NCBI RefSeq assembly: GCF_000636015.1
Contig: NZ_JFZJ01000019.1
Location: 1 to 39,448, forward strand
Reading direction: 5' to 3'
DNA from: Rhodomicrobium udaipurense JA643
GTDB taxonomy: Bacteria; Pseudomonadota; Alphaproteobacteria; Rhizobiales; Rhodomicrobiaceae
DNA length: 39,448 nt
The translations under genes and the position numbers were made by a program. Of this stretch, positions 22,139 through 30,761 are shown piece by piece. Each line of letters begins with the position of its first letter. Position 1 is the stretch's first letter. The notes below the pieces were generated by a model. The model saw only the letters and a program-made list of their open reading frames with translations. It did no database searches and had not been told where the DNA came from.

Positions 22139-22939
22139 CTATTGCTGCTGTTGCTGTTGCTGCTGGGCCGATGCGTTGTCGTCGGGCCGCTTGCTGGCGC
22201 CCTTCGCGATGGCCGCCCGCATGCGCCAGATCGCTTCCGACAGGCCGATGAAGATCGCTTCGCCGATGATTACGTGACCGATGTTCAGCTCACGGATCTC
22301 CGGGAAGGCGGCAAGATGCTTCGCGGTTTCGAAGTCGAGGCCATGGCCTGCATGCACTTCGAGACCGGCGGACGCGGCGAGCGTGGCGGCCTTGGCCAGC
22401 CGGTCGAGTTCCGCTCGGGCCGTTGCCTCGTCGCGCGCGAGCCACGCCTCGCAATATTGACCGGTGTGCAGTTCGACCACGGGCGCCCCCATGCGAGCAG
22501 CGGCTTCGATCTGGCGCGGCTCGGGATCGATGAACAATGACACGCGTATGCCGTCGTCTACGAGCCGCTTCACGATGGGGAGCAGGTGATCTTCGCCGCC
22601 CGCAGCGTCAAGGCCGCCTTCGGTCGTCAGTTCCTCGCGACGCTCGGGCACGATGCAGCACGCATGCGGCTTCGTAACGAGCGCGATGCCAGTCATTTCT
22701 TCGGTGGCGGCCATTTCGAGGTTCAGCGGCGCGGCGATCTCCGCCTTGATGCGGCGAATGTCCTCGTCGCGGATATGGCGGCGATCCTCGCGCAGATGCG
22801 CTGTGATGCCGTCCACGCCCGCCTTCACCGCTACGCGCGCCGCCTCGATGGGATCCGGCCGCGCGCCGCCCCGCGCGTTCCGAAGCGTCGCGACATGATC
22901 GATATTGAGGCCGAGCCGAACGGGAGATTTTACAGGCAT
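22139..22939 (-). CDS. pdxJ: Pyridoxine 5'-phosphate synthase with polyglutamine tail
   Basis: A 266-residue TIM-barrel enzyme that condenses 3-amino-2-oxopropyl phosphate with 1-deoxyxylulose 5-phosphate to pyridoxine 5'-phosphate (vitamin B6 synthesis). Visible family segments are [56 protein letters not shown] and [11 protein letters not shown], ending [16 protein letters not shown]. The core matches the usual length of about 240-250 residues; beyond it comes a polar extension (about 248-258) and eight consecutive glutamines before the stop. That tail is encoded by mixed CAG/CAA codons and is odd for this family. It lies 8 bases after the DUF2062 gene and 13 before acpS. Confidence 0.94.
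   Translation of the reverse strand: MPVKSPVRLGLNIDHVATLRNARGGARPDPIEAARVAVKAGVDGITAHLREDRRHIRDEDIRRIKAEIAAPLNLEMAATEEMTGIALVTKPHACCIVPERREELTTEGGLDAAGGEDHLLPIVKRLVDDGIRVSLFIDPEPRQIEAAARMGAPVVELHTGQYCEAWLARDEATARAELDRLAKAATLAASAGLEVHAGHGLDFETAKHLAAFPEIRELNIGHVIIGEAIFIGLSEAIWRMRAAIAKGASKRPDDNASAQQQQQQQQ
22142..22165 (-). repeat. CAG/CAA trinucleotide tract encoding eight glutamines
   Basis: On the minus strand this reads CAG CAG CAA CAG CAA CAG CAG CAA directly before the TAG stop (22139-22141) of pdxJ. It is an imperfect microsatellite-type tract; the mixed codons would limit, but not abolish, slippage. Confidence 0.9.
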
Positions 22940-22947
22940 GATACCAC

Positions 22948-23538
22948 TTACCGGAGAGATGCAGCCGTCTTCGCAGGCACGGAGCGCTGCGCGCTCTTCT
23001 GCAATTCGAGCAGACGGCGTATGAAAACATAGATGACGGCTGAAATCGCGCCGCCGAGGACAAGCGCGCCGAGCGCCATCGGCTTCAGCACCGGCCAGAG
23101 CCCTTGCACGGCGGTGGCGATGCTGTCCGGCGAGCCGCTAGTCAGGCTTTCGCCGAGCGCCTGCGCGCCGGACTGGAAGTGGCTGAGGTCGGCGTTCGCG
23201 GGGTTGCCGAGGAAGATGCTGCCGAGCGTGAAGGTTGAAACCCAGATCAGCGGATAGGTGATCGGGTTGCCGGCGAAGGTGCCCACCTGCGAGGCGAAGA
23301 CGTTGCCGCGCAGTACGACCGCCAGCACGGCCGCCAGCAGCATCTGAAAGCCGAAGAACGGCGTGAATATCGCGAACACGCCAGCCGCGCAGCCGAGCGC
23401 GATGCTGTGCGGCGTAGATTTGATGCGAGCGAGGCGATAGAACATGTAGCGCATGGAACGGTCGAAGCTGCGCGTCGGCCAGAGCGCGTTACGCACCCGT
23501 CGGCCTATCGAAAGCGGTTCCTTGCGTTTGAAAAGCAT
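22948..23538 (-). CDS. DUF2062-domain membrane protein
   Basis: A 196-residue protein with the DUF2062 layout. A basic, amphipathic N-terminus ([20 protein letters not shown]) is followed by a first hydrophobic pair (about 50-80) and [18 protein letters not shown], the conserved NPxT-type motif. Another helix near 165-185 and a charged tail complete it. Function is unknown; relatives occur beside glycosyltransferases or cell-division genes. ATG 23538 is preferred over an in-frame TTG at 23559. It lies between pyrE (75 bases upstream) and pdxJ (8 bases downstream) in the reverse cluster. Confidence 0.87.
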   Translation of the reverse strand: MLFKRKEPLSIGRRVRNALWPTRSFDRSMRYMFYRLARIKSTPHSIALGCAAGVFAIFTPFFGFQMLLAAVLAVVLRGNVFASQVGTFAGNPITYPLIWVSTFTLGSIFLGNPANADLSHFQSGAQALGESLTSGSPDSIATAVQGLWPVLKPMALGALVLGGAISAVIYVFIRRLLELQKSAQRSVPAKTAASLR

Positions 23539-23613
23539 AAATCCCAGCCTGAAAGCCAAGCGCCTTCGCGAATGCCAACCTCTTCCGTCTCCTGACAGAA
23601 TCGGTATCGCCGG

Positions 23614-24207
23614 TTAAACCTTCAAGCCCCGGCTACCCGGCTTTACAGCGGGTATACCTTTGACGGAGGCAGGGATTTGATCGGGCGGGAAGATGGGAAT
23701 GTCAAGCCGAATGAGGGGGACGAAAGGCACCGGCAGCTTCGCGCGGCCGCCGGACCGGTCGACGAGCGACGCGGCTGCGACAACGGTTCCGCCCGCCGCT
23801 TCCGCAGCTTCGATGCATTCGCGCGAGGAAAGGCCGGTGGTGACGACATCCTCGACCATGATGCAGCGCTGGCCCGGCTCGATGCGGAAGCCGCGCCTCA
23901 GTGCGAACACCCCGTCCACGCGCTCGAAGAAGATTGCGGGCAGGCCAAGCTGGCGGCCCATCTCATAGCCAACGACGACGCCGCCCATGGCTGGCGACAC
24001 GACGAGGTCTATGCCGTCGGCGAGGCCAGCGGCCCGGATCTTCCCGGCGAGCGCTGCGCAGAGCCGTTCGGCGCGCTTCGCGTCCATCAGCACCCGCGCG
24101 CATTGGAGATAGGCGGTCGAGTGGTTGCCCGACGACAGCACGAAGTGGCCTTCGAGCAGCGCGCCAGCGTCGCGGAATTCTGTGAGCACGGCTTCGTCGG
24201 TGAGCAT
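23614..24207 (-). CDS. pyrE: Orotate phosphoribosyltransferase
   Basis: A 197-residue type I phosphoribosyltransferase that joins orotate and PRPP to give orotidine 5'-phosphate in pyrimidine synthesis. The PRPP-binding signature is MVEDVVTTGLSSRECIEA, where the two acidic residues bind the ribose. Substrate-loop and N-terminal motifs include GHFVLSSGNHSTAYLQC and SPAMGGVVVGYEMGRQLG. Length fits the short alphaproteobacterial PyrE form. It follows rsh by 35 bases and precedes the DUF2062 gene. Confidence 0.94.
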   Translation of the reverse strand: MLTDEAVLTEFRDAGALLEGHFVLSSGNHSTAYLQCARVLMDAKRAERLCAALAGKIRAAGLADGIDLVVSPAMGGVVVGYEMGRQLGLPAIFFERVDGVFALRRGFRIEPGQRCIMVEDVVTTGLSSRECIEAAEAAGGTVVAAASLVDRSGGRAKLPVPFVPLIRLDIPIFPPDQIPASVKGIPAVKPGSRGLKV

Positions 24208-24242
24208 GAGGGATCTTTCTATAGGTGGTCCGATGAGTGCGG

Positions 24243-26480
24243 TCAGGCGATAACGCGGCTCGCCGTGCTGACCACGGGGAGGTTTTTGACGCCGTTGACG
24301 ATATCCGTCAGATGCTTGAGGTCAAGAACCTCAAGGTCGATGAGCATCTCGGTATAGTCCCGGGCGCGCGTGACCATTTGCAACTTGTCGATGTTGCCGC
24401 GCGCCGCGCCGATCACGCTCGCGATGCGGGCGAGGCTTCCCGGCTCGTTGAGCGCGGTCACCTGCATGCGCGCCGGGTAAAGTTCGGTCGTGCCTTCCTG
24501 AATGTCCCACGTCACATCGATCCAGCGGTCGAGTTGATCTTCGAAGGCGCGAAGCTTCGGCGAGTGGATCGGGTAGATCGTGATGCCCTTGCCGGGATCG
24601 AGAATGCCGACGATGCGTTCGCCCGGCACCGCGCCGCCCTCCGCGAGCTTGACGATCGGCGAGCCGTCCGCGTTTTGCAGCGGGACGCCCTTGCTCCGCA
24701 ATTCCCGGTCGGAGCCGGTGAGAAGCCCCGCCCAGCGGAACTTGAAGCCGGCGACGCGGCCGAGGTTGAACCAGCCTGCCTCGTCGCGCGTGATGGTGCG
24801 GCGCTTCGGGGGGACGTCGCTGCGGAAGTTCGGATCGAGCGCGCCCAGCACCTCGTCCGCCGCAATATCGCCCTGCCCCACGGCCGCCAGCAGGTCTTCC
24901 GCCGTCTTCATCTGAAAACGCGGCAAGATGGGCGAAAGTTCGGTGTCGGGTGCCTTGTCGGCGCGCTCCAGCGCAGCCTTCATGATGTCGCGGCCGAGCG
25001 CGAGATATTGCTTGCGCACGGCTTCGCGCGTGGCGCGGCGGATAGCGGAGCGCGCCTTGCCGGTGATGACGGCGTTTTCCCACGCGGCGGGCGGCGTCTG
25101 CGCCTCCGACAGGATGATCTCGACCTCGTCGCCGTTCTTGAGTTCGGTCAGAAGCGGCATGTGCCGCCCGTTGATCTTCACGCCGACGCAGTGATTGCCG
25201 ATATGCGTGTGCACCGCATAGGCGAAGTCGATGCCGTTTGCGCCGCGCGGCAGGGCGATCAGGCGGCCCTTCGGCGTGAAGCAGAACACCTGATCGAGGA
25301 AAAGTTCGAGCTTCGTATGCTCAAGGAATTCTTCGGGATTGTCGCCTTCGAGGAGGTTGTCGACGAGCTTGCGGAGCCACTGATAGGCCGTGCTCTCGCT
25401 CGGTTGCGGCCCCTGAGCGCCGTGTTCGTCGCCGTGCAATTTGGCAAGCGCCGCGAGTTTGTAGCCCGAATGCGCGGCGACGCCGTATTCCGCGATCTGG
25501 TGCATTTCGGCCGTGCGGATCTGCAACTCCACGCGCTGGTGGCGCGGCCCGACGATGGTCGTGTGGATCGATTTGTAATCGTTGTGCTTCGGTGTCGAGA
25601 TGTAGTCCTTGAAGCGGCCCGGCACCACGCGCCACGTGCGATGCACGACGCCGAGCGCCGTATAGCAATCCTGCACATCAGGCACGATGACGCGGAAGCC
25701 ATACACATCGGACAGTTGCTCAAGCCCGATCTGCTTGTTCTGCATCTTGAGCCAGATCGAATAGGGCTTCTTCTCGCGGCTAGTGACGTCCGCCTTGATG
25801 GCCTGCGCTTCGAGCTTGGTCCTGAGTTCGCTCGCGATTTCCTCGGTCAGCCCGCGGTTCTGTTCGCGAAGCACATTGAGGCGCGACATGAGCGTTTCGT
25901 AAGCCGCCGGATGCAGCCAGCGGAAGGACAATTCCTCCAACTCGTCGCGGATTTCCTGGATGCCCATGCGGCCCGCGAGCGGCGCATAGATGTCCATCGT
26001 CTCCTGCGCGATGAGGCGGCGCTTCTCGGCCCTCATATGCTCAAGCGTGCGCATGTTGTGCAGCCGATCCGCGAGCTTGACAAGCAGCACGCGCACGTCG
26101 CTCGAAATGGCGATCAGAAGCTTGCGGAAATTCTCGGCCTGCTGCGTCTTCTTCGAGACGAGGTTCAGCTTTTCGATCTTGGTGAGGCCATCGACAAGCG
26201 CGGCGATGTTCGGACCGAAAAGCTTTTCGATCTCATCTTTCGTGGCCTGCGTGTCTTCGATGGTGTCGTGAAGAAGGGCGGTGGCGATTGTCTCGTCATC
26301 GAGCTTGAGCCCGGTCAGGATCGCGGCGACCGCCAGCGGGTGGGAAAAATACGGATCGCCCGAGGCGCGCTTCTGCTGGCCGTGCGCCTGCATGGCATAA
26401 ACGTAAGCGCGGTTGAGCAGCGCCTCGTTGGCCTTGGGATTATAGCTCAGAACTTTTTCAACGAGATCGTACTGCCTCAT
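24243..26480 (-). CDS. rsh: Bifunctional (p)ppGpp synthetase/hydrolase (RelA/SpoT homologue)
   Basis: A 745-residue stringent-response enzyme. The hydrolase HD domain carries His47 (FSHPLAVAA), His71-Asp72 (LLHDTIEDT) and LADRLHNM; all expected residues are present, so it should degrade ppGpp. The synthetase domain has DVYGFRVIV, KDYISTPKHNDYKSIHTTI and VELQIRT. A TGS domain (FTPKGRLIALPRGANGIDFA) and a C-terminal ACT domain follow. One such enzyme usually does both reactions in Hyphomicrobiales. The start at ATG 26480 matches family N-termini (MRQYDLVEKV); an in-frame GTG at 26522 would add 14 residues. It follows rpoZ by 135 bases, as in other Proteobacteria. Confidence 0.95.
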   Translation of the reverse strand: MRQYDLVEKVLSYNPKANEALLNRAYVYAMQAHGQQKRASGDPYFSHPLAVAAILTGLKLDDETIATALLHDTIEDTQATKDEIEKLFGPNIAALVDGLTKIEKLNLVSKKTQQAENFRKLLIAISSDVRVLLVKLADRLHNMRTLEHMRAEKRRLIAQETMDIYAPLAGRMGIQEIRDELEELSFRWLHPAAYETLMSRLNVLREQNRGLTEEIASELRTKLEAQAIKADVTSREKKPYSIWLKMQNKQIGLEQLSDVYGFRVIVPDVQDCYTALGVVHRTWRVVPGRFKDYISTPKHNDYKSIHTTIVGPRHQRVELQIRTAEMHQIAEYGVAAHSGYKLAALAKLHGDEHGAQGPQPSESTAYQWLRKLVDNLLEGDNPEEFLEHTKLELFLDQVFCFTPKGRLIALPRGANGIDFAYAVHTHIGNHCVGVKINGRHMPLLTELKNGDEVEIILSEAQTPPAAWENAVITGKARSAIRRATREAVRKQYLALGRDIMKAALERADKAPDTELSPILPRFQMKTAEDLLAAVGQGDIAADEVLGALDPNFRSDVPPKRRTITRDEAGWFNLGRVAGFKFRWAGLLTGSDRELRSKGVPLQNADGSPIVKLAEGGAVPGERIVGILDPGKGITIYPIHSPKLRAFEDQLDRWIDVTWDIQEGTTELYPARMQVTALNEPGSLARIASVIGAARGNIDKLQMVTRARDYTEMLIDLEVLDLKHLTDIVNGVKNLPVVSTASRVIA

Positions 26481-26615
26481 GATCTTGGGCGGCTGCGATC
26501 TCGTTCGTGTTTCTAGCTGCACGGCCTCAACTGTCTGTTGCTCTTCATTTACGCCACGAGAATAAGTGAAATTCCAGACTTAACCAAGCGTGACGCAGCG
26601 CCGTGAACAGCGAAA

Positions 26616-27026
26616 TTATCCTTTGGAGCGTCCGCCGCTTGCGGCCTCGGCCGGAATGCTGCGCGCGAGCCCCTGAAGAAGCTCTTCTTCGGTGATGCGG
26701 TCGATCTGCTGATCGGCGAACTGATCGTCCGGGCCGAGCACGTTGGCCTGCCGCGAACTCGGCAACGAGGGCGCAGCTTCGGCCTCGGGCTCGTCGACCT
26801 CGACGTGCGATTGCAGCGAATGGATGAGGTCTTCCTTCAGATCTTCCGGCGAAACGGTCTGATCGGCGATTTCACGAAGCGCCACCACAGGGTTCTTATC
26901 GTTGTCGCGGTCGATCGTGATGGGCGCGCCAGCCGAAACCGCCCGGGCCCTGTGCGCGGCGAGGAGCACAAGTTCGAAGCGATTCGATACCTTATCAACG
27001 CAATCTTCTACGGTGACGCGTGCCAT
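26616..27026 (-). CDS. rpoZ: RNA polymerase omega subunit
   Basis: A 136-residue omega subunit that helps assemble RNA polymerase and, in Proteobacteria, forms part of a ppGpp site. The start [20 protein letters not shown], followed by [13 protein letters not shown], is diagnostic. [19 protein letters not shown] closes the conserved core. The C-terminal about 60 residues are acidic and variable, as is common in alphaproteobacteria. GAGG lies six bases before the ATG. A much longer in-frame extension upstream is only an open-frame artefact running antisense to the next gene. Its place ahead of rsh ties the polymerase subunit to ppGpp metabolism. Confidence 0.95.
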   Translation of the reverse strand: MARVTVEDCVDKVSNRFELVLLAAHRARAVSAGAPITIDRDNDKNPVVALREIADQTVSPEDLKEDLIHSLQSHVEVDEPEAEAAPSLPSSRQANVLGPDDQFADQQIDRITEEELLQGLARSIPAEAASGGRSKG

Positions 27027-27203
27027 GAAAACCTCAAATGTTGGGAGGTCGCTAAAATAGGACCGCCTGCCAGCATTTGCAAGCTCAAGTTGGCACGCGA
27101 GGCTTGCGTGGAGCTTTCCTTGATTCGGCCGGAACACTCGCGCCCCCACGTGCCTTTCCCTCACAAGAAGATTTGATGCGCCTCCAAATGCGGAAGACAC
27201 GCC

Positions 27204-27803
27204 ATGACAGTCACCATCACCCACGTCTACGACACTTATGAAAGCGCTGAAAGCGCCATACGAGAGCTTGAGGCCGCCGGTTTCCATCGTGACGAAATCA
27301 GCATCATCGGCACCAATGCGAAGGCCGTCGAGGATTTCCGCGCGATGGAAGAGAAAGCGGAAGGCGATGCCGCTGCCACGGGCGCTACGCTTGGCGGCGT
27401 AGCCGGTGCGGGCGCGGGCATGCTCGCTTCGCTGGGACTGGTCGCGATTCCGGGCATCGGTCCGCTGGTCGCGGCGGGCGTTCTGGCGACGACACTGGCG
27501 GGCGCGGCCACGGGCGCGATTGCGGGCGGACTTCTCGGCGGGCTCGTAGCTTACGGCATTTCGGAAGACGAAGCTGAAGTCTACGCCGAATCTTTGAAGC
27601 GCGGCGGCACGCTCATTTCGCTTCGCGCGGCTGAAGACAAGGCCGACGAAGCCGAGCGGATCATGCTCCGCCACCGCCCGGTGGATATGGAAGTGCGCGC
27701 CGACCAATATCGGGCCGATGGCTGGCAGGGTTATGATCCAGAGGCGCCCGCTTTTCCACAGAAGGAAAGCGGCACCGGTCGACAACAGCCGCGCGCGATG
27801 TAG
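27204..27803 (+). CDS. General-stress-protein-17M-like protein with glycine-zipper segment
   Basis: A 199-residue protein. The N-terminal part ([20 protein letters not shown], then [13 protein letters not shown]) is the ferredoxin-like domain of general stress protein 17M/YflT. A hydrophobic Gly/Ala-rich segment (about residues 58-118) with repeated GxxxG spacing follows, probably membrane-inserting. After it, [20 protein letters not shown] and [17 protein letters not shown] complete a second half of the domain. The C-terminal about 40 residues are polar. Such proteins accumulate under stress in several bacteria, but no activity is known. It is divergent from rpoZ and ends 5 bases before a clear terminator. 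Confidence 0.85.
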   Translation: MTVTITHVYDTYESAESAIRELEAAGFHRDEISIIGTNAKAVEDFRAMEEKAEGDAAATGATLGGVAGAGAGMLASLGLVAIPGIGPLVAAGVLATTLAGAATGAIAGGLLGGLVAYGISEDEAEVYAESLKRGGTLISLRAAEDKADEAERIMLRHRPVDMEVRADQYRADGWQGYDPEAPAFPQKESGTGRQQPRAM

Positions 27804-27808
27804 CCAAG

Positions 27809-27837
27809 AAAAGGAGTGCGCCTTGCGCGCTCCTTTT
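27809..27837. terminator. Bidirectional intrinsic terminator
   Basis: AAAGGAGTGCGC pairs with GCGCGCTCCTTT around the three-base loop CTT (12 pairs, one G-U). TTTT follows on the plus strand and AAAA on the left gives the same on the minus strand. It lies between two convergent genes, the stress protein and the coiled-coil protein, and can stop both. Confidence 0.85.
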
Positions 27838-27852
27838 ATCGATGCGCGCCAT

Positions 27853-28125
27853 TTATCGCCCGCGCGACAATTCCTCGCGGATGATCGCCGTAACGCAAGT
27901 TGCCACGATGCCCGGCAGATCCGAACGGAGCGCCACGATCTCGCTTCGCAGCGCGGACACTTCCTTGCGGATATCGCCGAGTTCGGCTTTTATCTCAAGG
28001 AGTGCGTTCTCGTTATCTGTCACCTTGCGCAGGATATGGCGCGACACGGCTTTTTCGCCCTTTGCGTCTTCTTCCAGAAGCGTTACGCGCCGGTTCAGCG
28101 TCGCAATATCGGACTCGTCGTTCAT
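27853..28125 (-). CDS. Small coiled-coil protein of unknown function
   Basis: A 90-residue protein I cannot name. Two heptad-patterned helices are visible: [20 protein letters not shown] and [30 protein letters not shown] (given here only as its two ends, about residues 40-70). The C-terminal about 20 residues ([15 protein letters not shown]) are more hydrophobic and could touch a membrane. There is no signal peptide. It converges on the stress-protein gene across a shared terminator and diverges from meaB. Codon use is genome-like, and the coiled-coil pattern supports real coding. Confidence 0.7.
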   Translation of the reverse strand: MNDESDIATLNRRVTLLEEDAKGEKAVSRHILRKVTDNENALLEIKAELGDIRKEVSALRSEIVALRSDLPGIVATCVTAIIREELSRGR

Positions 28126-28256
28126 TTGTGTCTCAGGCCTCGGTTCGCGCCATCATACAAAGTGGAAAACTGTTTCGCAATTCGTGACCGCCCGTTAAGC
28201 TTTTTTGAGCCGCACGCATCTTGTCTGCGGCCCACGGTTCTTCTAAGCCATTTCAC

Positions 28257-29267
28257 ATGAGCGCTGAATCGCCTCCGCACCCGGATCACAGAGACGTCGA
28301 AGACCTTGCACGGGGCGTTCGCTCCGGCAATCGCGTGTCCGTCGCGCGCGCCATCACCCTGATCGAGAGCCGCAAGCCCGCGCATCGCGTGAAGGCGCGG
28401 CTTCTGCTCACGACTTTGAACGATGCCGCCGGGAGCGCGCTTCGCGTCGGCATTACCGGCGTGCCGGGCGCGGGCAAGTCCACCATGATCGACGCGCTGG
28501 GAACGCTGCTTGTGCGGAAGGGCCATCGCGTGGCCGTGCTCGCGGTCGATCCGTCCTCGACGCGGTCGGGCGGCGCGATCCTCGGCGACAAGACCCGCAT
28601 GGCGACGCTCGCCGCCGAAGAGAACGCGTTCATTCGTCCGTCGCCATCCTCGGGAACGCTCGGCGGCGTGGCACGCACCACGCGCGAAACGATCCTTCTT
28701 TGCGAGGCGGCGGGCTTCGACGTTATCCTCGTGGAGACGGTCGGCGTCGGGCAATCGGAGGTCACGGTTGCCGGCATGGTGGATTTTTTCCTCCTCCTGA
28801 TGATCGCGGGCGGCGGCGACGAATTGCAGGGCATCAAGAAAGGCGTGATGGAACTCGCGGACATGATCGCGATCACCAAGGCCGACAGCGGCAACGAACA
28901 CGCCGCGCGCCGCGCCGCAGGGGATTACCGCGCCGGGTTGCACATCCTCACGCCTGCGAGCGCCACGTGGAAGCCGCCCGTCATCACGATTTCCTCGCGC
29001 GACGGCATCGGCCTTGAGGATTTATGGGCGAATGTGCTGTCCCATCGCGCAACCCTCGAAGCGACCGGCGAGTTCGCGTCCAAACGCCGCGATCAGGATG
29101 TGCGCTGGATGCATGCGATGATCGAGGATCAGATCCGGCAGGCTTTCCTCACGAATGAAGCGGCCACCGCGAAAATCGCGGCGCTTGAAAGCGAAGTGCG
29201 GCGCGGCGCAAAGCCGCCATCCGTCGCCGCCGATGAAGTGACCAGCCTCATCTTCGGGCGCGCGTGA
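28257..29267 (+). CDS. meaB: Methylmalonyl-CoA mutase-associated GTPase MeaB (ArgK family)
   Basis: A 336-residue G3E-type P-loop GTPase that chaperones adenosylcobalamin loading and protects methylmalonyl-CoA mutase. The P-loop GVPGAGKST is at residues 68-76. Other motifs are AVDPSSTRSGGAILGDKTRM (the family switch segment), VETVGVGQSE (G3) and ITKAD (G4). The C-terminal dimerisation arm begins near WMHAMIEDQIRQAF. I start at ATG 28257; an in-frame TTG at 28221 is unlikely. No mutase gene is in the window. It is followed at 4 bases by pcp and appears to lead a four-gene operon. Relatives act with other acyl-CoA mutases (isobutyryl- or ethylmalonyl-CoA), so the partner is open. Confidence 0.92.
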   Translation: MSAESPPHPDHRDVEDLARGVRSGNRVSVARAITLIESRKPAHRVKARLLLTTLNDAAGSALRVGITGVPGAGKSTMIDALGTLLVRKGHRVAVLAVDPSSTRSGGAILGDKTRMATLAAEENAFIRPSPSSGTLGGVARTTRETILLCEAAGFDVILVETVGVGQSEVTVAGMVDFFLLLMIAGGGDELQGIKKGVMELADMIAITKADSGNEHAARRAAGDYRAGLHILTPASATWKPPVITISSRDGIGLEDLWANVLSHRATLEATGEFASKRRDQDVRWMHAMIEDQIRQAFLTNEAATAKIAALESEVRRGAKPPSVAADEVTSLIFGRA

Positions 29268-29271
29268 CGCG

Positions 29272-30000
29272 ATGGCTGGGGCGAACCCCGTCCGCGTGCT
29301 CGTGACCGGCTTCGGCCCGTTTCCCGGCGTGCCGCATAATGCATCGGAAACGCTCGTCCGCCTCCTCGCGATGCAGGCGGCATTCCGCACTGCCGAAATC
29401 GAACTATCGACTGCCGTGCTTCCTGTATCCTGGGCAACCGCACACGAGGCCACAAAGAGCGCCGTTGCCACATTCGCGCCGGACGCAGTTCTGCATTTCG
29501 GCGTTTCGAGGCGCGCCACCGCCTTCGAGATCGAGTCCCGCGCGGTGAACATCAGCGGTCCGCGCCCTGACGCGCACGGCCATACCTTGCCACCCATGCC
29601 GCTCGTCCGGGCGGGCGCGCCGCACCTTACGCCGACGCTGGCTCCGCTTCACCTCATCCGCGCCCTGCGCCGCGCGAACGTCCCGGCGGAACTGTCGCGA
29701 AACGCAGGCCGTTATCTGTGCAACGCGCTTTATTATCGAAGCCTCGCGCGCGAAGGCGATGGTGGCCCGCTCGCGGCATTCATTCACATGCCGGTTCTGG
29801 GCGATCCTTCACTGCGCCCGCGCATCACCATCACGGAAGCCGTGGATGCCGCCCGGATTCTCGTTCAGGCCGCAGCCGAAGCTGTGCTACGCGCAAAGAG
29901 GCAAACGGCACGCCACGGCAGGAGTCGACACGGCAATGGATCGCAGACATTTCATCGGGATGGGTGGAGCGGCCGCGCTGTTTGGCGCGAGCGCGGCTGA
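29272..30000 (+). CDS. pcp: Pyroglutamyl-peptidase I
   Basis: A 242-residue cysteine peptidase (family C15) that removes N-terminal pyroglutamate from peptides in the cytoplasm. The N-terminus RVLVTGFGPFPGVPHNASE is diagnostic. The likely catalytic residues are Glu88 (ESRAVN), Cys150 (GRYLCNALYY) and His172 (FIHMPVL). The last about 35 residues are basic and unrelated to the family, because the frame runs on past the start of the next gene. It follows meaB by 4 bases and overlaps the Tat-protein gene by 65 bases. Typical family length is about 205-220 residues, so the extension is noteworthy. Confidence 0.9.
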   Translation: MAGANPVRVLVTGFGPFPGVPHNASETLVRLLAMQAAFRTAEIELSTAVLPVSWATAHEATKSAVATFAPDAVLHFGVSRRATAFEIESRAVNISGPRPDAHGHTLPPMPLVRAGAPHLTPTLAPLHLIRALRRANVPAELSRNAGRYLCNALYYRSLAREGDGGPLAAFIHMPVLGDPSLRPRITITEAVDAARILVQAAAEAVLRAKRQTARHGRSRHGNGSQTFHRDGWSGRAVWRERG

Positions 30001-30754
30001 AGCGGCTGCTGCCGTCTCCGAACGATCCGGCAGGGCGCTTTCCGATTTCGGGGTGATCGCGAACGGCGAGGCGGATCAGACGACCGCCATGCAAAAGGCC
30101 GTCGACGCACTCGTCGAAGCGGGGCAGCCGATCCTTGTGCCAGCGGGACGCTATCGTGTCGCGGGCGTGCAACTCCCGTCCAAGGCGACGCTCGTCGGAA
30201 CATCCGGCCTCAGCGTTATCGCAGCGCCGCCCGGCCGCGCGGCCTTCGAATGCGTCGGCAAGCAGGGGGTGAGCTTGCGCGGCCTATCCTTCGTCAATCA
30301 GGGCCTTATCGCACGCGAATGTCGCAATCTGACGGTCGCTGATTGCGAGGTCCTTTCGAGCGACGGCGACGGCCTCTATTGCGGCGGCTCGGGCCTGCTC
30401 GTCACCGGGAACCGCGCGGCATCCTGCGCGAAGGCGGGCATCTGGGTCGAGGGTGACGGCCTCGTCACAAACAACCTCATCGGCGGCAACGGGCGCTTCG
30501 GCCTTCGCATCGGCAGCGCGTGGCGGCTCGGCACCGTGACTGTGATTGCGAACTCCATCGACGGGCCTGCGGTCGGCATCGGCGTTTCGAGCGCGGAGCA
30601 GGGCTACGCCATGATCGCCATGAACATGATCGCCGGCGCGAAGGAAGGCGGCATCCGCGCGCTCGACGGCGATACGCTCATCGGCAAGGATCTGACGCGC
30701 GGCGGCTCGGAAGCATTCCGCAACCTCGCCATCGCCGCGAATGTGTCGATGTGA
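29936..30754 (+). CDS. Tat-exported parallel-beta-helix repeat protein (TIGR03808-like)
   Basis: A 272-residue protein with a twin-arginine signal at the very N-terminus (MDRRHFIGMGGAAALFGASA, cleavage near ASAAEA|A). After a pectate-lyase-like start (DFGVIANGEADQTTAMQKAV and PILVPAGRYRVAGVQLPSKA), short repeats build a right-handed beta-helix: GVSLRGLSF, RNLTVADCEV, SGLLVTGNRA and DGLVTNNLIGG. This is the pattern of the twin-arginine-translocated uncharacterised repeat family; members I recall are longer (about 450 residues), so this one may be a short form. No catalytic residues are obvious. The start at ATG 29936 (GGAG 11 bases upstream) overlaps pcp by 65 bases. Ligand or substrate unknown. 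Confidence 0.82.
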   Translation: MDRRHFIGMGGAAALFGASAAEAAAAVSERSGRALSDFGVIANGEADQTTAMQKAVDALVEAGQPILVPAGRYRVAGVQLPSKATLVGTSGLSVIAAPPGRAAFECVGKQGVSLRGLSFVNQGLIARECRNLTVADCEVLSSDGDGLYCGGSGLLVTGNRAASCAKAGIWVEGDGLVTNNLIGGNGRFGLRIGSAWRLGTVTVIANSIDGPAVGIGVSSAEQGYAMIAMNMIAGAKEGGIRALDGDTLIGKDLTRGGSEAFRNLAIAANVSM

Positions 30755-30761
30755 GCCAATC

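Noticed and set aside
24237..26516. A 759-codon open frame on the plus strand exactly opposite rsh
   Set aside because: It is a GC-driven antisense shadow: composition is Arg/Ala/Asp/His-rich with no family motif, and the minus strand encodes an unmistakable RelA/SpoT protein.
27120..27160. GGAAC upstream of the stress-protein gene as an EcfG -35 element
   Set aside because: No CGTT-type -10 element occurs at the required distance.
27027..27785. Long in-frame upstream extension of rpoZ (to 389 residues)
   Set aside because: The omega subunit starts at the ATG at 27026 with a ribosome site; the extension runs antisense to the stress-protein gene.
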